Origin: Clostridia bacterium
GTDB taxonomy: Bacteria > Bacillota_A > Clostridia > UMGS1883 > HGM11501
Length of the DNA: 19,163 nucleotides
Assembly (NCBI GenBank): GCA_017536285.1
Contig: JAFXHP010000052.1
Coordinates: 1-19,163 of the forward strand
Direction: 5' to 3'
The position numbers and the translations under genes are program-made. Shown here piece after piece: positions 1-8,000 of this stretch (its first letter is position 1; each line of letters opens with the position of its first letter). The notes under the pieces were generated by a model, which did no database searches, was not told the DNA's origin, and was given only the letters and a program-made list of their open reading frames with translations.

Positions 1-185
1 TAAGCAGAATGCCAATATGAATTTATATTGCCGTCAATTAAATTTCTTATTGTACTGCCTCTGTCCGAGTTAACCTCAATTTTCCACAAAGACGAAGGTG
101 CATATTCATCCGTGGCTGCCGTAACCGCACATATCAGAGATAAAGAGAGCAGTATTGCCAGTGCTAACGCTGTTATTTTTTTCAT
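1..185 (-). CDS. Secreted protein with F5/8C (discoidin)-like N-terminus, partial
   Basis: The gene starts in the window and runs off its left edge, so only the first 61 codons are visible. The product opens with a typical signal peptide: MKK, then a hydrophobic stretch to about residue 20, with a likely cleavage after ICAVTA. The mature start (LWKIEVNSDRG, then LIDGNINSYWHS) resembles the first strands of an F5/8 type C (discoidin) domain, which binds carbohydrate or other surface ligands. The domain call is by eye on about 30 residues and is tentative. I chose the ATG at 185 rather than the one at 191 because the GGAG of the purine run at 195-200 lies 8 bases from the former and only 2 from the latter. 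It lies 16 bases downstream of the CotH-like gene on the same strand, so the two are probably co-transcribed and exported together. Confidence 0.7.
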   Translation of the reverse strand, partial: MKKITALALAILLSLSLICAVTAATDEYAPSSLWKIEVNSDRGSTIRNLIDGNINSYWHSA

Positions 186-201
186 ATACATTTCTCCCCC
201 C

Positions 202-2205
202 TTACTTTGTAACGGTTACAGGATTTGTAGTAAGTGTTCCGCTTTTTACACCCGGATTTTCGCTTGTCTTCATTCCCGAAACAACAGCATAGTATGTTCC
301 GCTCTCCGTAGGTGTAAAGCTCATTCCATATGCACCGGGAATTTCAGATGACCTCTTTTTATCATCACTCATCTTATACCATTTATAGCCTGATGCAACA
401 CCCCTGAGTTCCACATATAATGTACCGTTTTCTTCTTTAGCTGTTGCACCCATTAAATTATTTTCGTCAAAAAGGCCCTTGACATTATTGCTTCCTGTCC
501 AGTAGTTTATTCTGTTTTGCATCCACTCTCTGTACTTGTTAAGTTCACTTTCCCAGATATCATTCTTCTTCCAGCGTTCAATATCCATGGCAACGGAAAT
601 TTTATAAGCTTCTGCCATTTTATTAATTGAAATTCCGTTATTTGCGAATGTAGGTTCTCCCAAAAAAGAATCAATCAGCGGAAGAAAGTCCTTTTTGTTT
701 ATATCGTAAAGCCTTTCCATAAAGTCGCCCTTGGTTATGAGTATTTTACCCAAGCCGGATCCGACAATCAATGTGTCATAGGGATTATACTCCTTTGTGG
801 CACCGTTTCTTATCCACGCATAGCTTGCCATTACGTTTTCATAGTCCCACATAGGTCCGAAATAAAGCAATGTATCGTTTCCTGCGGGCTTTGAAATGTA
901 AGTGGAGTTTCCAAGCTGTTCACGGCAGTAGAAGAAGTTTTCCAAAATGAAACGGGATGCCATGGAATCCATGTCGATATATTCGGAATAGTGCTTGCCC
1001 TTATCATTATAGCCTGACGCAGAATATACAGCATTTTCATAGTCCTGAACATACTCAGCAATATAGGCAACCTGCTCTCTTGTGGCAAACTCAGGACGCT
1101 TTACCGTGTAGCCTCTGCCCTGCTTTGTTACAAACCAGCAGTTTTCTTTCTGGTAATACCCGTCACCCTCAACGATATATCCACCCGTAATGTCCGGTTC
1201 ATCAACCTGATAAGCCGCAGAAGACCAGTATGCATAAACCTTGACACCTGCTGCAATGGCACTGTCATTTTTATCCGTTACCTGAACCTGTGCACCTAAA
1301 GGACCGTCTGCAGTGAAATCCTCCTGGTCGGGAATATCCACAAGGGAGGAACCCGTGTCAATCTTTTCTGTTATTTCATAAAGTCCCCTATAGTCACCGT
1401 TGCAGTAAAATTCTATCATCCTCGTATGTACCGGATAGTAGTTTCCGGGCATTTTTGTTGCCGCCTCTAAAACTACCTGATTAATTATGTAAGTTTCATC
1501 CTGCTTGGATGCAGAGCTATTTAAAAGACAATACTTTTTGCCTGCTCCTGCTCCCGGAATAATATCGGCCTTGTCCTCAAGTGTAATGTTGTAAGGCTTC
1601 TTGCCTGTACCTCCGCCACCCCAGGTTGCATTACCTCTGCCTTTGATTTTCTTAAGGCCGGCATTATACAAAACCTTTCCGTCAACATCAATAATAAAGG
1701 CTGTTCCTGCTTCCTGGTTTCCTTTAATGGAGTTAACATAGTCAAGATTGCCTGTGGGCACTGTAAGAAAAATAGTCGGAAGATTTTCAGACTTCATAAT
1801 ATTTATGTAGGCAAGCTTTCCTGCGTTATTGGAAACTATTGCGGGATAGCGATAATTTTCAATGGTGCAGCCTGCGAAAAGATACTTAAGGTCAACAGCA
1901 TCACCGCTTTTAAAAGTTGTCGCTTTTCCGCCTCCCTTATCTGCCTTTAGCTTAAGTTCTCCGTCTCCTTCAAAATAAAGCCTTACCTTGGACATATCGG
2001 TTGCACTTGGCAAATAAAGATAGCCGTCTCTAAGCTTTATGTGCGACGTATTTGCTTCGCCTTCCTTCGCTGAGGCAACCGCCTCGTCGCTTATTACAGC
2101 ATACAAGCTGTAAGGATCGGCATCCGCTGCGGATACAGCACTCACACAAGCTAAAATAAGTGTCATACACAACAGAATAAGCATAATTTTTCTTATGGTT
2201 TTCAT
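202..2205 (-). CDS. Secreted CotH-kinase-like protein with C-terminal Ig-like segment
   Basis: This 667-residue exported protein belongs to the CotH kinase family, atypical protein kinases first known from Bacillus spore coats but also found as secreted modules in non-coat settings. Residues 1-27 form a signal peptide (cleavage near VSA-AD). Residues about 30-150 are an uncharacterised beta-rich region. The CotH core begins at KGRGNATW (188-195) and continues with KKPYNITLED (202-211), FYCNGDYRGLYEITEKI (266-282), FILENFF (419-425) and GPMWDYENV (450-458), ending near 570. Residues 590-667 (YKWYK, then ESGTYYAVV) look like an Ig-like or cell-surface repeat. The family's usual WDxD acidic motif reads WDYE here, so the second acid is Glu. 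No dockerin, sortase signal or SLH repeat is visible. CCTCCTT at 2213-2219 gives an AAGGAGG ribosome site 7 bases before the ATG. The neighbour downstream is another exported protein, which suggests a surface role rather than a spore-coat one; that part is inference. Confidence 0.85.
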   Translation of the reverse strand: MKTIRKIMLILLCMTLILACVSAVSAADADPYSLYAVISDEAVASAKEGEANTSHIKLRDGYLYLPSATDMSKVRLYFEGDGELKLKADKGGGKATTFKSGDAVDLKYLFAGCTIENYRYPAIVSNNAGKLAYINIMKSENLPTIFLTVPTGNLDYVNSIKGNQEAGTAFIIDVDGKVLYNAGLKKIKGRGNATWGGGGTGKKPYNITLEDKADIIPGAGAGKKYCLLNSSASKQDETYIINQVVLEAATKMPGNYYPVHTRMIEFYCNGDYRGLYEITEKIDTGSSLVDIPDQEDFTADGPLGAQVQVTDKNDSAIAAGVKVYAYWSSAAYQVDEPDITGGYIVEGDGYYQKENCWFVTKQGRGYTVKRPEFATREQVAYIAEYVQDYENAVYSASGYNDKGKHYSEYIDMDSMASRFILENFFYCREQLGNSTYISKPAGNDTLLYFGPMWDYENVMASYAWIRNGATKEYNPYDTLIVGSGLGKILITKGDFMERLYDINKKDFLPLIDSFLGEPTFANNGISINKMAEAYKISVAMDIERWKKNDIWESELNKYREWMQNRINYWTGSNNVKGLFDENNLMGATAKEENGTLYVELRGVASGYKWYKMSDDKKRSSEIPGAYGMSFTPTESGTYYAVVSGMKTSENPGVKSGTLTTNPVTVTK

Positions 2206-2245
2206 GTTTTTCCCTCCTTAAAAAAAATACATTTCCCTTATTTTA

Positions 2246-2274
2246 ATTTTACCACATATAATATGCAGTGGCAA
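2246..2274 (-). promoter_or_regulatory. Sigma-A-type promoter for the CotH-like operon
   Basis: On the minus strand the -35 is TTGCCA (2269-2274) and the -10 is TAAAAT (2246-2251), separated by 17 bases. The initiation site would fall near 2239, about 34 bases before the CotH-like ATG. It stands back to back with the murA promoter. Confidence 0.6.
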
Positions 2275-2305
2275 GAAAAAAATCAAAAAATATTAATATA
2301 TTTTG

Positions 2306-2339
2306 ACTAAATAAATAGTTGCATTTAAATCTATTTAGT
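2306..2339. repeat. Inverted repeat spanning the murA -35 element
   Basis: ACTAAATA at 2306-2313 is the exact reverse complement of TATTTAGT at 2332-2339, with an 18-base interior. The symmetrical centre lies on the -35 hexamer TTGCAT (2319-2324), and the right arm lies in the promoter spacer. This placement would suit an operator, but the region is very AT-rich, so chance symmetry is quite possible. Confidence 0.3.
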
Positions 2340-2347
2340 AGTATAAT
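2319..2347 (+). promoter_or_regulatory. Sigma-A-type promoter for murA operon
   Basis: The -35 TTGCAT (2319-2324) and consensus -10 TATAAT (2342-2347) are 17 bases apart. Initiation is expected near 2354, giving a leader of about 50 bases before the murA ATG. AGGAG at 2394-2398 is the ribosome site, 8 bases from the start codon. Confidence 0.7.
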
Positions 2348-2406
2348 AAATTAGATAGAATATGATTATTATGTCTGTTGACATATTTTATACAGGAGAA
2401 TGATTT

Positions 2407-3663
2407 ATGGAAAAACTTGTAATCACAGGCGGAGTTCCATTGGAAGGAACCGTTGATATAAGCGGTGCAAAAAATTCAGTTCTTGCAATACTCGCAGGAA
2501 CACTCTTAGTAAACGGTGCATGCCGTATCGAAAACATTCCAGATATCAGCGACGTTTCCGTTATTTTAAGTATGATAGAATGTTTCGGAGCAAAAATTGA
2601 AAGGCCCGACAATCATACAATAATAGTGGATGCTGAAAATATAACCTATGCCGTTCCCGACTATGAGCTTGTAAGACGTATCAGAGGCTCTTATTATTTA
2701 ATAGGTTCACTTTTAAGCCGTTTCAGAAAGGCAGAAATCGCCATGCCCGGCGGCTGTAATTTCGGAACACGCCCCATCGATCAGCACATAAAAGGCTTCA
2801 CAGCTCTCGGTGCCGATATCGACGATTCAAGAGGAGTTATAAAAGCTACTGCCGAAAACCTTGCCGGAAGCTCTATTTACTTAGATAAAGTAAGTGTTGG
2901 CGCCACAATAAACATTATGCTGGCAGCATGTAAAGCCGACGGAGTAACGGTTATTGAAAACGCAGCGAGAGAACCTCATATCGTAGATATGGCAAACTTT
3001 TTAAATTCCATGGGCGCAAACATCAAAGGTGCAGGAACAAACAGAGTTAAAATCAAAGGTGTTTCCGACATGAAGGGCGGCACATACCAGATAATTCCAG
3101 ACCAGATTGAAGCAGGAACATTTATGATTGCCGCAGCAGCAACGGGTGGAAATGTTTTAATAAAAAACGTCATTCCCAAGCACATGGAATCTCTCACAGC
3201 AAAGCTCATTGAAGCCGGTGCCAAAGTTACCGAGCTTGACGATGCGATAAGGGTTGAAGGAACAGGCAAGCTTAAAGCCACAAATGTACAGACCATGCCG
3301 TATCCCGGCTTCCCCACCGATCTTCAACCTCAGATGGTTGCTCTTTTAACAATTGCCGAGGGCTTAAGTGTTATGGTGGAAGGTGTATGGGATAACCGCT
3401 TCCAGTATACGGACGAGCTTATAAGAATGGGTGCCAAGATTAATGCTGCAGGCAAAATGGCTACAATTCAGTCTGTTCCCAAGCTTTACGGTGCTCCCGT
3501 CAAAGCAACCGACCTTCGCGGAGGTGCCGCAGTTGTAATTGCCGGCCTTATGGCTGAAGGTGTAACCGAAGTTACCAATATCACATTGATTGACCGCGGA
3601 TATGAAAAATTTGAAGAAAAGCTTCGCTCCCTCGGAGCAAAGATAGAGCGTGTAGAAGAATGA
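2407..3663 (+). CDS. murA: UDP-N-acetylglucosamine 1-carboxyvinyltransferase MurA
   Basis: This cytoplasmic enzyme makes the first committed step of peptidoglycan synthesis, transferring enolpyruvate from PEP to UDP-GlcNAc. The 418-residue length is normal for the family, and the key residues keep Escherichia coli-like numbering: K22-N23 in GAKNS, the catalytic loop PGGCNFGTRP with Cys117, D305 in GFPTDLQPQM, and R397 in LIDRGYEKFEEKL. The cysteine is the residue alkylated by fosfomycin, so the enzyme should be of the sensitive type; that is family knowledge, not seen directly. Low-GC Gram-positives often have two MurA copies, and this could be either one. It is the first gene of a three-gene plus-strand operon with a strong promoter and an AGGAG ribosome site. 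Its TGA overlaps the next ATG (ATGA at 3660-3663), which points to translational coupling. Confidence 0.97.
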   Translation: MEKLVITGGVPLEGTVDISGAKNSVLAILAGTLLVNGACRIENIPDISDVSVILSMIECFGAKIERPDNHTIIVDAENITYAVPDYELVRRIRGSYYLIGSLLSRFRKAEIAMPGGCNFGTRPIDQHIKGFTALGADIDDSRGVIKATAENLAGSSIYLDKVSVGATINIMLAACKADGVTVIENAAREPHIVDMANFLNSMGANIKGAGTNRVKIKGVSDMKGGTYQIIPDQIEAGTFMIAAAATGGNVLIKNVIPKHMESLTAKLIEAGAKVTELDDAIRVEGTGKLKATNVQTMPYPGFPTDLQPQMVALLTIAEGLSVMVEGVWDNRFQYTDELIRMGAKINAAGKMATIQSVPKLYGAPVKATDLRGGAAVVIAGLMAEGVTEVTNITLIDRGYEKFEEKLRSLGAKIERVEE

Positions 3664-4415
3664 GTTTTCATCTTGCCACAATAGCCAGCGGAAGCAGCGG
3701 TAACTCCAATCTTATCATTTCGGAAAATACACTCATCATGTCGGATTGCGGAATAAGTGGCAAAAAAGTTTTTGCAGGCCTTAACCATTTAGGTCTAAAA
3801 GCTCCCGATGCACTATTGCTCACTCACCCTCATTCAGACCACGTTAAGGGTGCATACATACTTGCAAAAAAATTCGACATTCCTATTTATGCCACAAAAG
3901 AAACCTTCAGAGACTGTTCTTTTATTCCCGGAGAATACATGAAAGAAATTGTCCCGGGAAAGTCTTTTAATATTTCAGGTGTAAGCGTAATGCCATTTCA
4001 GGTTTCCCACGACACCGCTTCATCAGTTGCCTATACCTTTTCAAAAGACAACACCAAAGTTGCTGTTATGACCGATACAGGTGTTGTAACAGAAGAAATG
4101 TATTCTCATCTTAAGGGTGCAGAAAGTATAATCATCGAATCTAATCACGACGAAAAAATGCTTATGGAAGGCCCGTACCCTTACTTTTTGAAAAGACGAA
4201 TTTCAGGCGACAAAGGCCATATGTCAAACAACCTTTGTGCCGCTATTGCCAAAAGGCTATTAAACGACGGGACAGAGCATTTCATGCTTGCCCACTTAAG
4301 CGAACATAACAACACGGAAGCTCTTGCATTTAAGACAAGCACTGAAGCACTTTCAGAAACCGGTCTTTACTACACCTTAAAAATTGCCAAAAAGGACGAA
4401 CCTTCTGTCCTTTGA
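3660..4415 (+). CDS. Metallo-beta-lactamase-fold hydrolase, YycJ/WalJ family
   Basis: The product is a 251-residue cytoplasmic metal-dependent hydrolase of the YycJ/WalJ type. It opens with the family signature IASGSSGNSNLI (8-19) and carries the metal-binding motif H56-x-H58-x-D60-H61, then H117, D139 in TDTG, the ESNHD segment (160-164), GHMSN (186-190) and H212. Together these form the usual two-metal site. WalJ proteins are thought to act on nucleic acid as a 5' exonuclease-like enzyme; in Bacillus the gene sits beside the WalRK two-component system, which controls cell-wall metabolism. Here it follows murA with a 4-base overlap, so the cell-wall link is kept in a different form. There is no signal peptide. 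The function is inferred from the family alone, and no substrate can be read from the sequence. Confidence 0.9.
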   Translation: MSFHLATIASGSSGNSNLIISENTLIMSDCGISGKKVFAGLNHLGLKAPDALLLTHPHSDHVKGAYILAKKFDIPIYATKETFRDCSFIPGEYMKEIVPGKSFNISGVSVMPFQVSHDTASSVAYTFSKDNTKVAVMTDTGVVTEEMYSHLKGAESIIIESNHDEKMLMEGPYPYFLKRRISGDKGHMSNNLCAAIAKRLLNDGTEHFMLAHLSEHNNTEALAFKTSTEALSETGLYYTLKIAKKDEPSVL

Positions 4416-4430
4416 GAAAGGATTATAACT

Positions 4431-5051
4431 ATGCAAAAAATCACAGTAACTTTCATATACGGAAAAGACGATACCAGAAAATTGAAATATCGGCTTACAG
4501 GTGACGTTCCGATAGGTGTTATGCTTGAAAAGCTCATCGGCTTTCAGTTTATCGTGGACTCGGCAGATCCCAAAACCTTTAACGTCTTGCACAAAGGCAT
4601 TCAGATTGAGGACTTATCAAAAACCTTCGAAGAATGCGAAGTTATTGACGGCGATGAAATTTATCTTGTCCCCACAGTTTATGAGCCCATCCCTCCCCTT
4701 CCTGAAAACGATGCTCCCTTAAAGCCGATTCCTGCAAAATCAAAAGATAAGGCTGACTTTTCAGAATCAGAACATCATCAGCATCACCACAGACAAAACC
4801 AGAATCGTCAGGGCGGAAACCGAAACAATTCTCCCCACGGAAATTACAGACGTGGAAACCATCAGCAGGGACAGCAAAAAAAGCAGGGTACTTCTCAGGG
4901 CGAAAAAAAATCACAAGGACAAAAATCTGTACCTCAGACAGCACCTCAGACAGAAAAAAAGGATGCTCCGATTCCCTTTAAGCCACATTCCAGAAACTTC
5001 CACAGAAATCACGGAAGAAAACCCGGAAATACCCCTAATAAATCAAACTGA
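4431..5051 (+). CDS. Small protein with beta-grasp-like head and long basic disordered tail
   Basis: I do not recognise this 206-residue protein by name. Residues 1-80 alternate short hydrophobic strands (ITVTFIY, KLKYRLTG), a helix (IGVMLEKLIGF), FNVLHKGIQI and a final DGDEIYLVP strand. That order and spacing resemble a ubiquitin-like beta-grasp fold. A proline-rich linker (82-101) leads to a tail, residues 110-206, made almost wholly of His, Gln, Asn, Gly, Arg, Lys, Ser and Pro, with clusters such as HHQHHHRQNQNRQGG and the doublet PQTAPQT. The tail is certainly disordered and strongly basic, so binding to nucleic acid or another polyanion is a fair guess. It is third in the murA operon, 15 bases after the preceding stop, with an AAAGGA ribosome site 9 bases before the ATG, and it ends at the shared terminator. 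There is no signal peptide or membrane segment. The coding call is sure; the fold is plausible and the function unknown. Confidence 0.85.
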   Translation: MQKITVTFIYGKDDTRKLKYRLTGDVPIGVMLEKLIGFQFIVDSADPKTFNVLHKGIQIEDLSKTFEECEVIDGDEIYLVPTVYEPIPPLPENDAPLKPIPAKSKDKADFSESEHHQHHHRQNQNRQGGNRNNSPHGNYRRGNHQQGQQKKQGTSQGEKKSQGQKSVPQTAPQTEKKDAPIPFKPHSRNFHRNHGRKPGNTPNKSN

Positions 5052-5052
5052 T

Positions 5053-5089
5053 AAAAAAGCATTTGAACTTTTAGTTCAAATGCTTTTTT
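5053..5089. terminator. Bidirectional rho-independent terminator between the murA operon and polC
   Basis: A perfect 17-bp inverted repeat (5053-5069 and 5073-5089) encloses a 3-base loop. The arms begin with six A and end with six T, so either strand gives a hairpin followed by a U tract. It starts 2 bases after the stop of the plus-strand gene and ends 3 bases before the polC stop codon, serving both converging operons. Confidence 0.93.
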
Positions 5090-5092
5090 CTT

Positions 5093-8000
5093 TTACTCCA
5101 TATCAAAAAGTGATGTCTGGCTACTTTCAGAAAGTCCCTTCAAACAACCTGCATTGGCAAGCAAATCCGTTATTGCCTTACCGACATGTGCTCTCTGGCG
5201 TATATCCTCAACAGAGAAGAATTCTCCTCCCTCTTCTCTAGCTTCCATAATCTGCTTTGCCGCAACAGCTCCAAGATTTGCAATTGATGAAAGCGGCGGT
5301 ATTATTCTTCCGTCTTCTCCCTTCAAAAACTTTGAAGCATGAGATTTGTATAAATCCACAGGAGCAAATTCTATTCCTCTTGCATACATTTCACGGCAGA
5401 TTTCAAGAATAGTCTGAATATTCTTTTCACGGGTGGATATAGCCTTTCCCATTTTTTCATATTCTTTTATCTTGTCATTGGTGAAATCATATCCTTTGGT
5501 CATAAGCTCATAGTCAAAGTCATCAGCACGTACAGTATAATATGCAATATAATACTCCGTAGGTCTATGCACCTTATACCATGCGATTCTGAATGCATTT
5601 GTTACATATGCCGCCGCATGAGCCTTGGGGAACATATACTTAATTTTAAGACACGAATCTATGTACCATTCAGGAACATCATGTTCTCTCATCATGTCCA
5701 TCCATTCGTCTTTAAGACCTTTACCTTTTCTGACGGACTCCATTATTTTAAATGCGTCGCCGTTGGGAAGGCCCATTGCAATTAAGTACGCCATAATATC
5801 GTCTCTTGTACAAATACAGCTGTTCAGTGTACAGGTATTTGAATTTACAAGATCCTGGGCATTTCCGAACCAAACGTCAGTACCATGGGAAAGTCCGCTT
5901 ATTCTGATAAGCTCGGAAAATGTCTTGGGCATTGTTTCAACAAGCATATTTCTTACTATTCTGGTTCCGAATTCCGGGATACCGTAAGTTCCCACAACGC
6001 TGTCTATCTGTTCAGGAGTTACGCCAAGTGCCTCGGTTGATGAAAAGAGACTCATGGTTTCCTTGTCATCAAGCTGAATGTCCTGCACCTTCGTATCTGT
6101 TAAATCCTCAAGCATTCTTATTACCGTCGGATCGTCGTGTCCCAGTATATCAAGCTTTAAAAGGTTATCGTGAATCGAATGGTAATCGAAATGCGTTGTT
6201 GTTACGTCACTGTCAGGGTCATCCGCAGGATGCTGAACCGGTGTAAAGTCATGAATGTCAAGTTCCTTAGGACATACTATAACTCCGCCGGGATGCTGTC
6301 CGGTCGTTCTCTTTACACCGGTACATCCCAGCTTAAGTCTTTCAACCTCAGCTTCCCTCACTCTTACATTACGTTTTTCGAAATATTTCTTAACATAACC
6401 GTATGCTGTTTTTTCCGCAACTGTTCCGATGGTTCCTGCCTTAAACACATATCCTTCTCCGAAAAGCTCTCCCGTATATTTATGTGCCTTTGTCTGATAA
6501 TCTCCCGAGAAGTTAAGGTCAATATCCGGCACCTTATCGGCGTTGAATCCCAGGAAGGTTTCAAAGGGTATGTCATGGCCTTCCTTCATAAGCTTCGTAC
6601 CGCACTTGGGACACATTTTATCCTCCAGGTCACAACCTGAAAGACCGGGTGAAACCTTTGGAAATTCAAGATATTTACACTCGGGGCAAAGATAGTGTGC
6701 AGGAAGTGAGTTTATCTCCGTAATACCTGATAAAAACGCAACAAAGGAAGATCCAACAGAACCTCTCGAACCAACTATATAACCGTCATCGTTGGACTTT
6801 TTAACGAGCTTCTGTGCTATCATATACATAACGTCATAACCGTTATTTATGATGGGGTTAATTTCACGTTCCAGTCTGTCCTGTACAAATTCAGGCAAGG
6901 GATCGCCGTAAAGGCGATGTGCCTTTTCATAACAAAGACGCTTTAAGTCCTCCGCACTGTTTTCGATTGTAGGAGGATAGTTTCCGTCCTTTATCGGAAT
7001 GACATCCTCTATCATATCGGCAATTTTATTGGTGTTTTCAACAACCACTTCATACGCTCTGTCTCCGAGATACTTAAATTCTTCAAGCATCTCTTTAGTG
7101 TTTCTGAAATATAACGGTGGCTGATTGTCAGCATCATCAAAACCTTTGGAATCCATAAGTATTCTTCTGTACACTTCATCCTCGGGATCCAAAAAGTGCG
7201 TGTCGCATGTGGCAACAGTAAGCTTTCCGAGCTTATCGCCCATGGCAAGAATTCTCTTATTGTATTCTATAAGCTCTGCTTCGCTTTTTACAATACCTTC
7301 CCTTATCATGAAGGCATTGTTTTTAAGTGGCTGAATTTCAAGATAGTCATAATAGGATGCAATAGTTTCAAGCTCCGACTCGTTTTTACCGTCCACCATT
7401 GCACGATAAAGTTCTCCCGCTTCACAGGCAGAACCCACAATAAGTCCTTCTCTGTATTTTGTAAGAAGACTCTTGGGGATTCTAGGCGTTCTTCCAAGAT
7501 ACTTAAGATGCGACTCTGTTATTATTTTATAAAGATTTTTTATTCCCTTGAATTCCTTTATCAAAATAATTACATGATAGCAGTTTTTAGTTTTTCTTAC
7601 ATCAATCTGTCCGCCCAATGTCACATTGATATCCGTAACGTCCTTAATACCCAAAGCTTTCATTTTTCTTAAAAATTCGCTCCATATAGCACCTGTTACC
7701 TCGGCATCATTAACTGCTCTGTGATGGTTGGGGTTTTCGATATTCAAGTGATCTGCGATTATGTTAAGCTTATGTTTTTTAAGTTCCGGAAGAAGTGCCT
7801 GTGCAAGAATAAGTGTGCAGATTATGGTGTTATCAAATACAAGGCCATTTCTCTCTGCAGCTATTTTTATAAATCCCGTGTCGAACTTTGCGTTATGGGC
7901 AATAACCGGTGCTCCGTCACAGAAATTCAGAAAAGCTTCTATAGCTTCTCCTTCAAGCGGTGCTCCGGCAACCATTTCGTCGGTTATTCCCGTAAGCTCG

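Noticed and set aside
28..351. A plus-strand frame at the left edge
   Set aside because: It is antisense to the end of the CotH-like gene and the signal peptide of the next secreted protein, both well supported on the minus strand.
2206..2406. Riboswitch or small RNA in the CotH-murA intergenic region
   Set aside because: The 201 bases are AT-rich and are accounted for by two divergent promoters. No conserved RNA structure or terminator was seen.
4773..4800. His-rich run that looks like an engineered affinity tag
   Set aside because: It is interrupted by Gln and Arg, lies inside a native low-complexity tail and has no vector sequence around it.
4852..5241. A plus-strand frame crossing the murA-operon terminator into polC
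   Set aside because: It would pass through the 17-bp terminator hairpin and overlap two well-supported genes in other frames.
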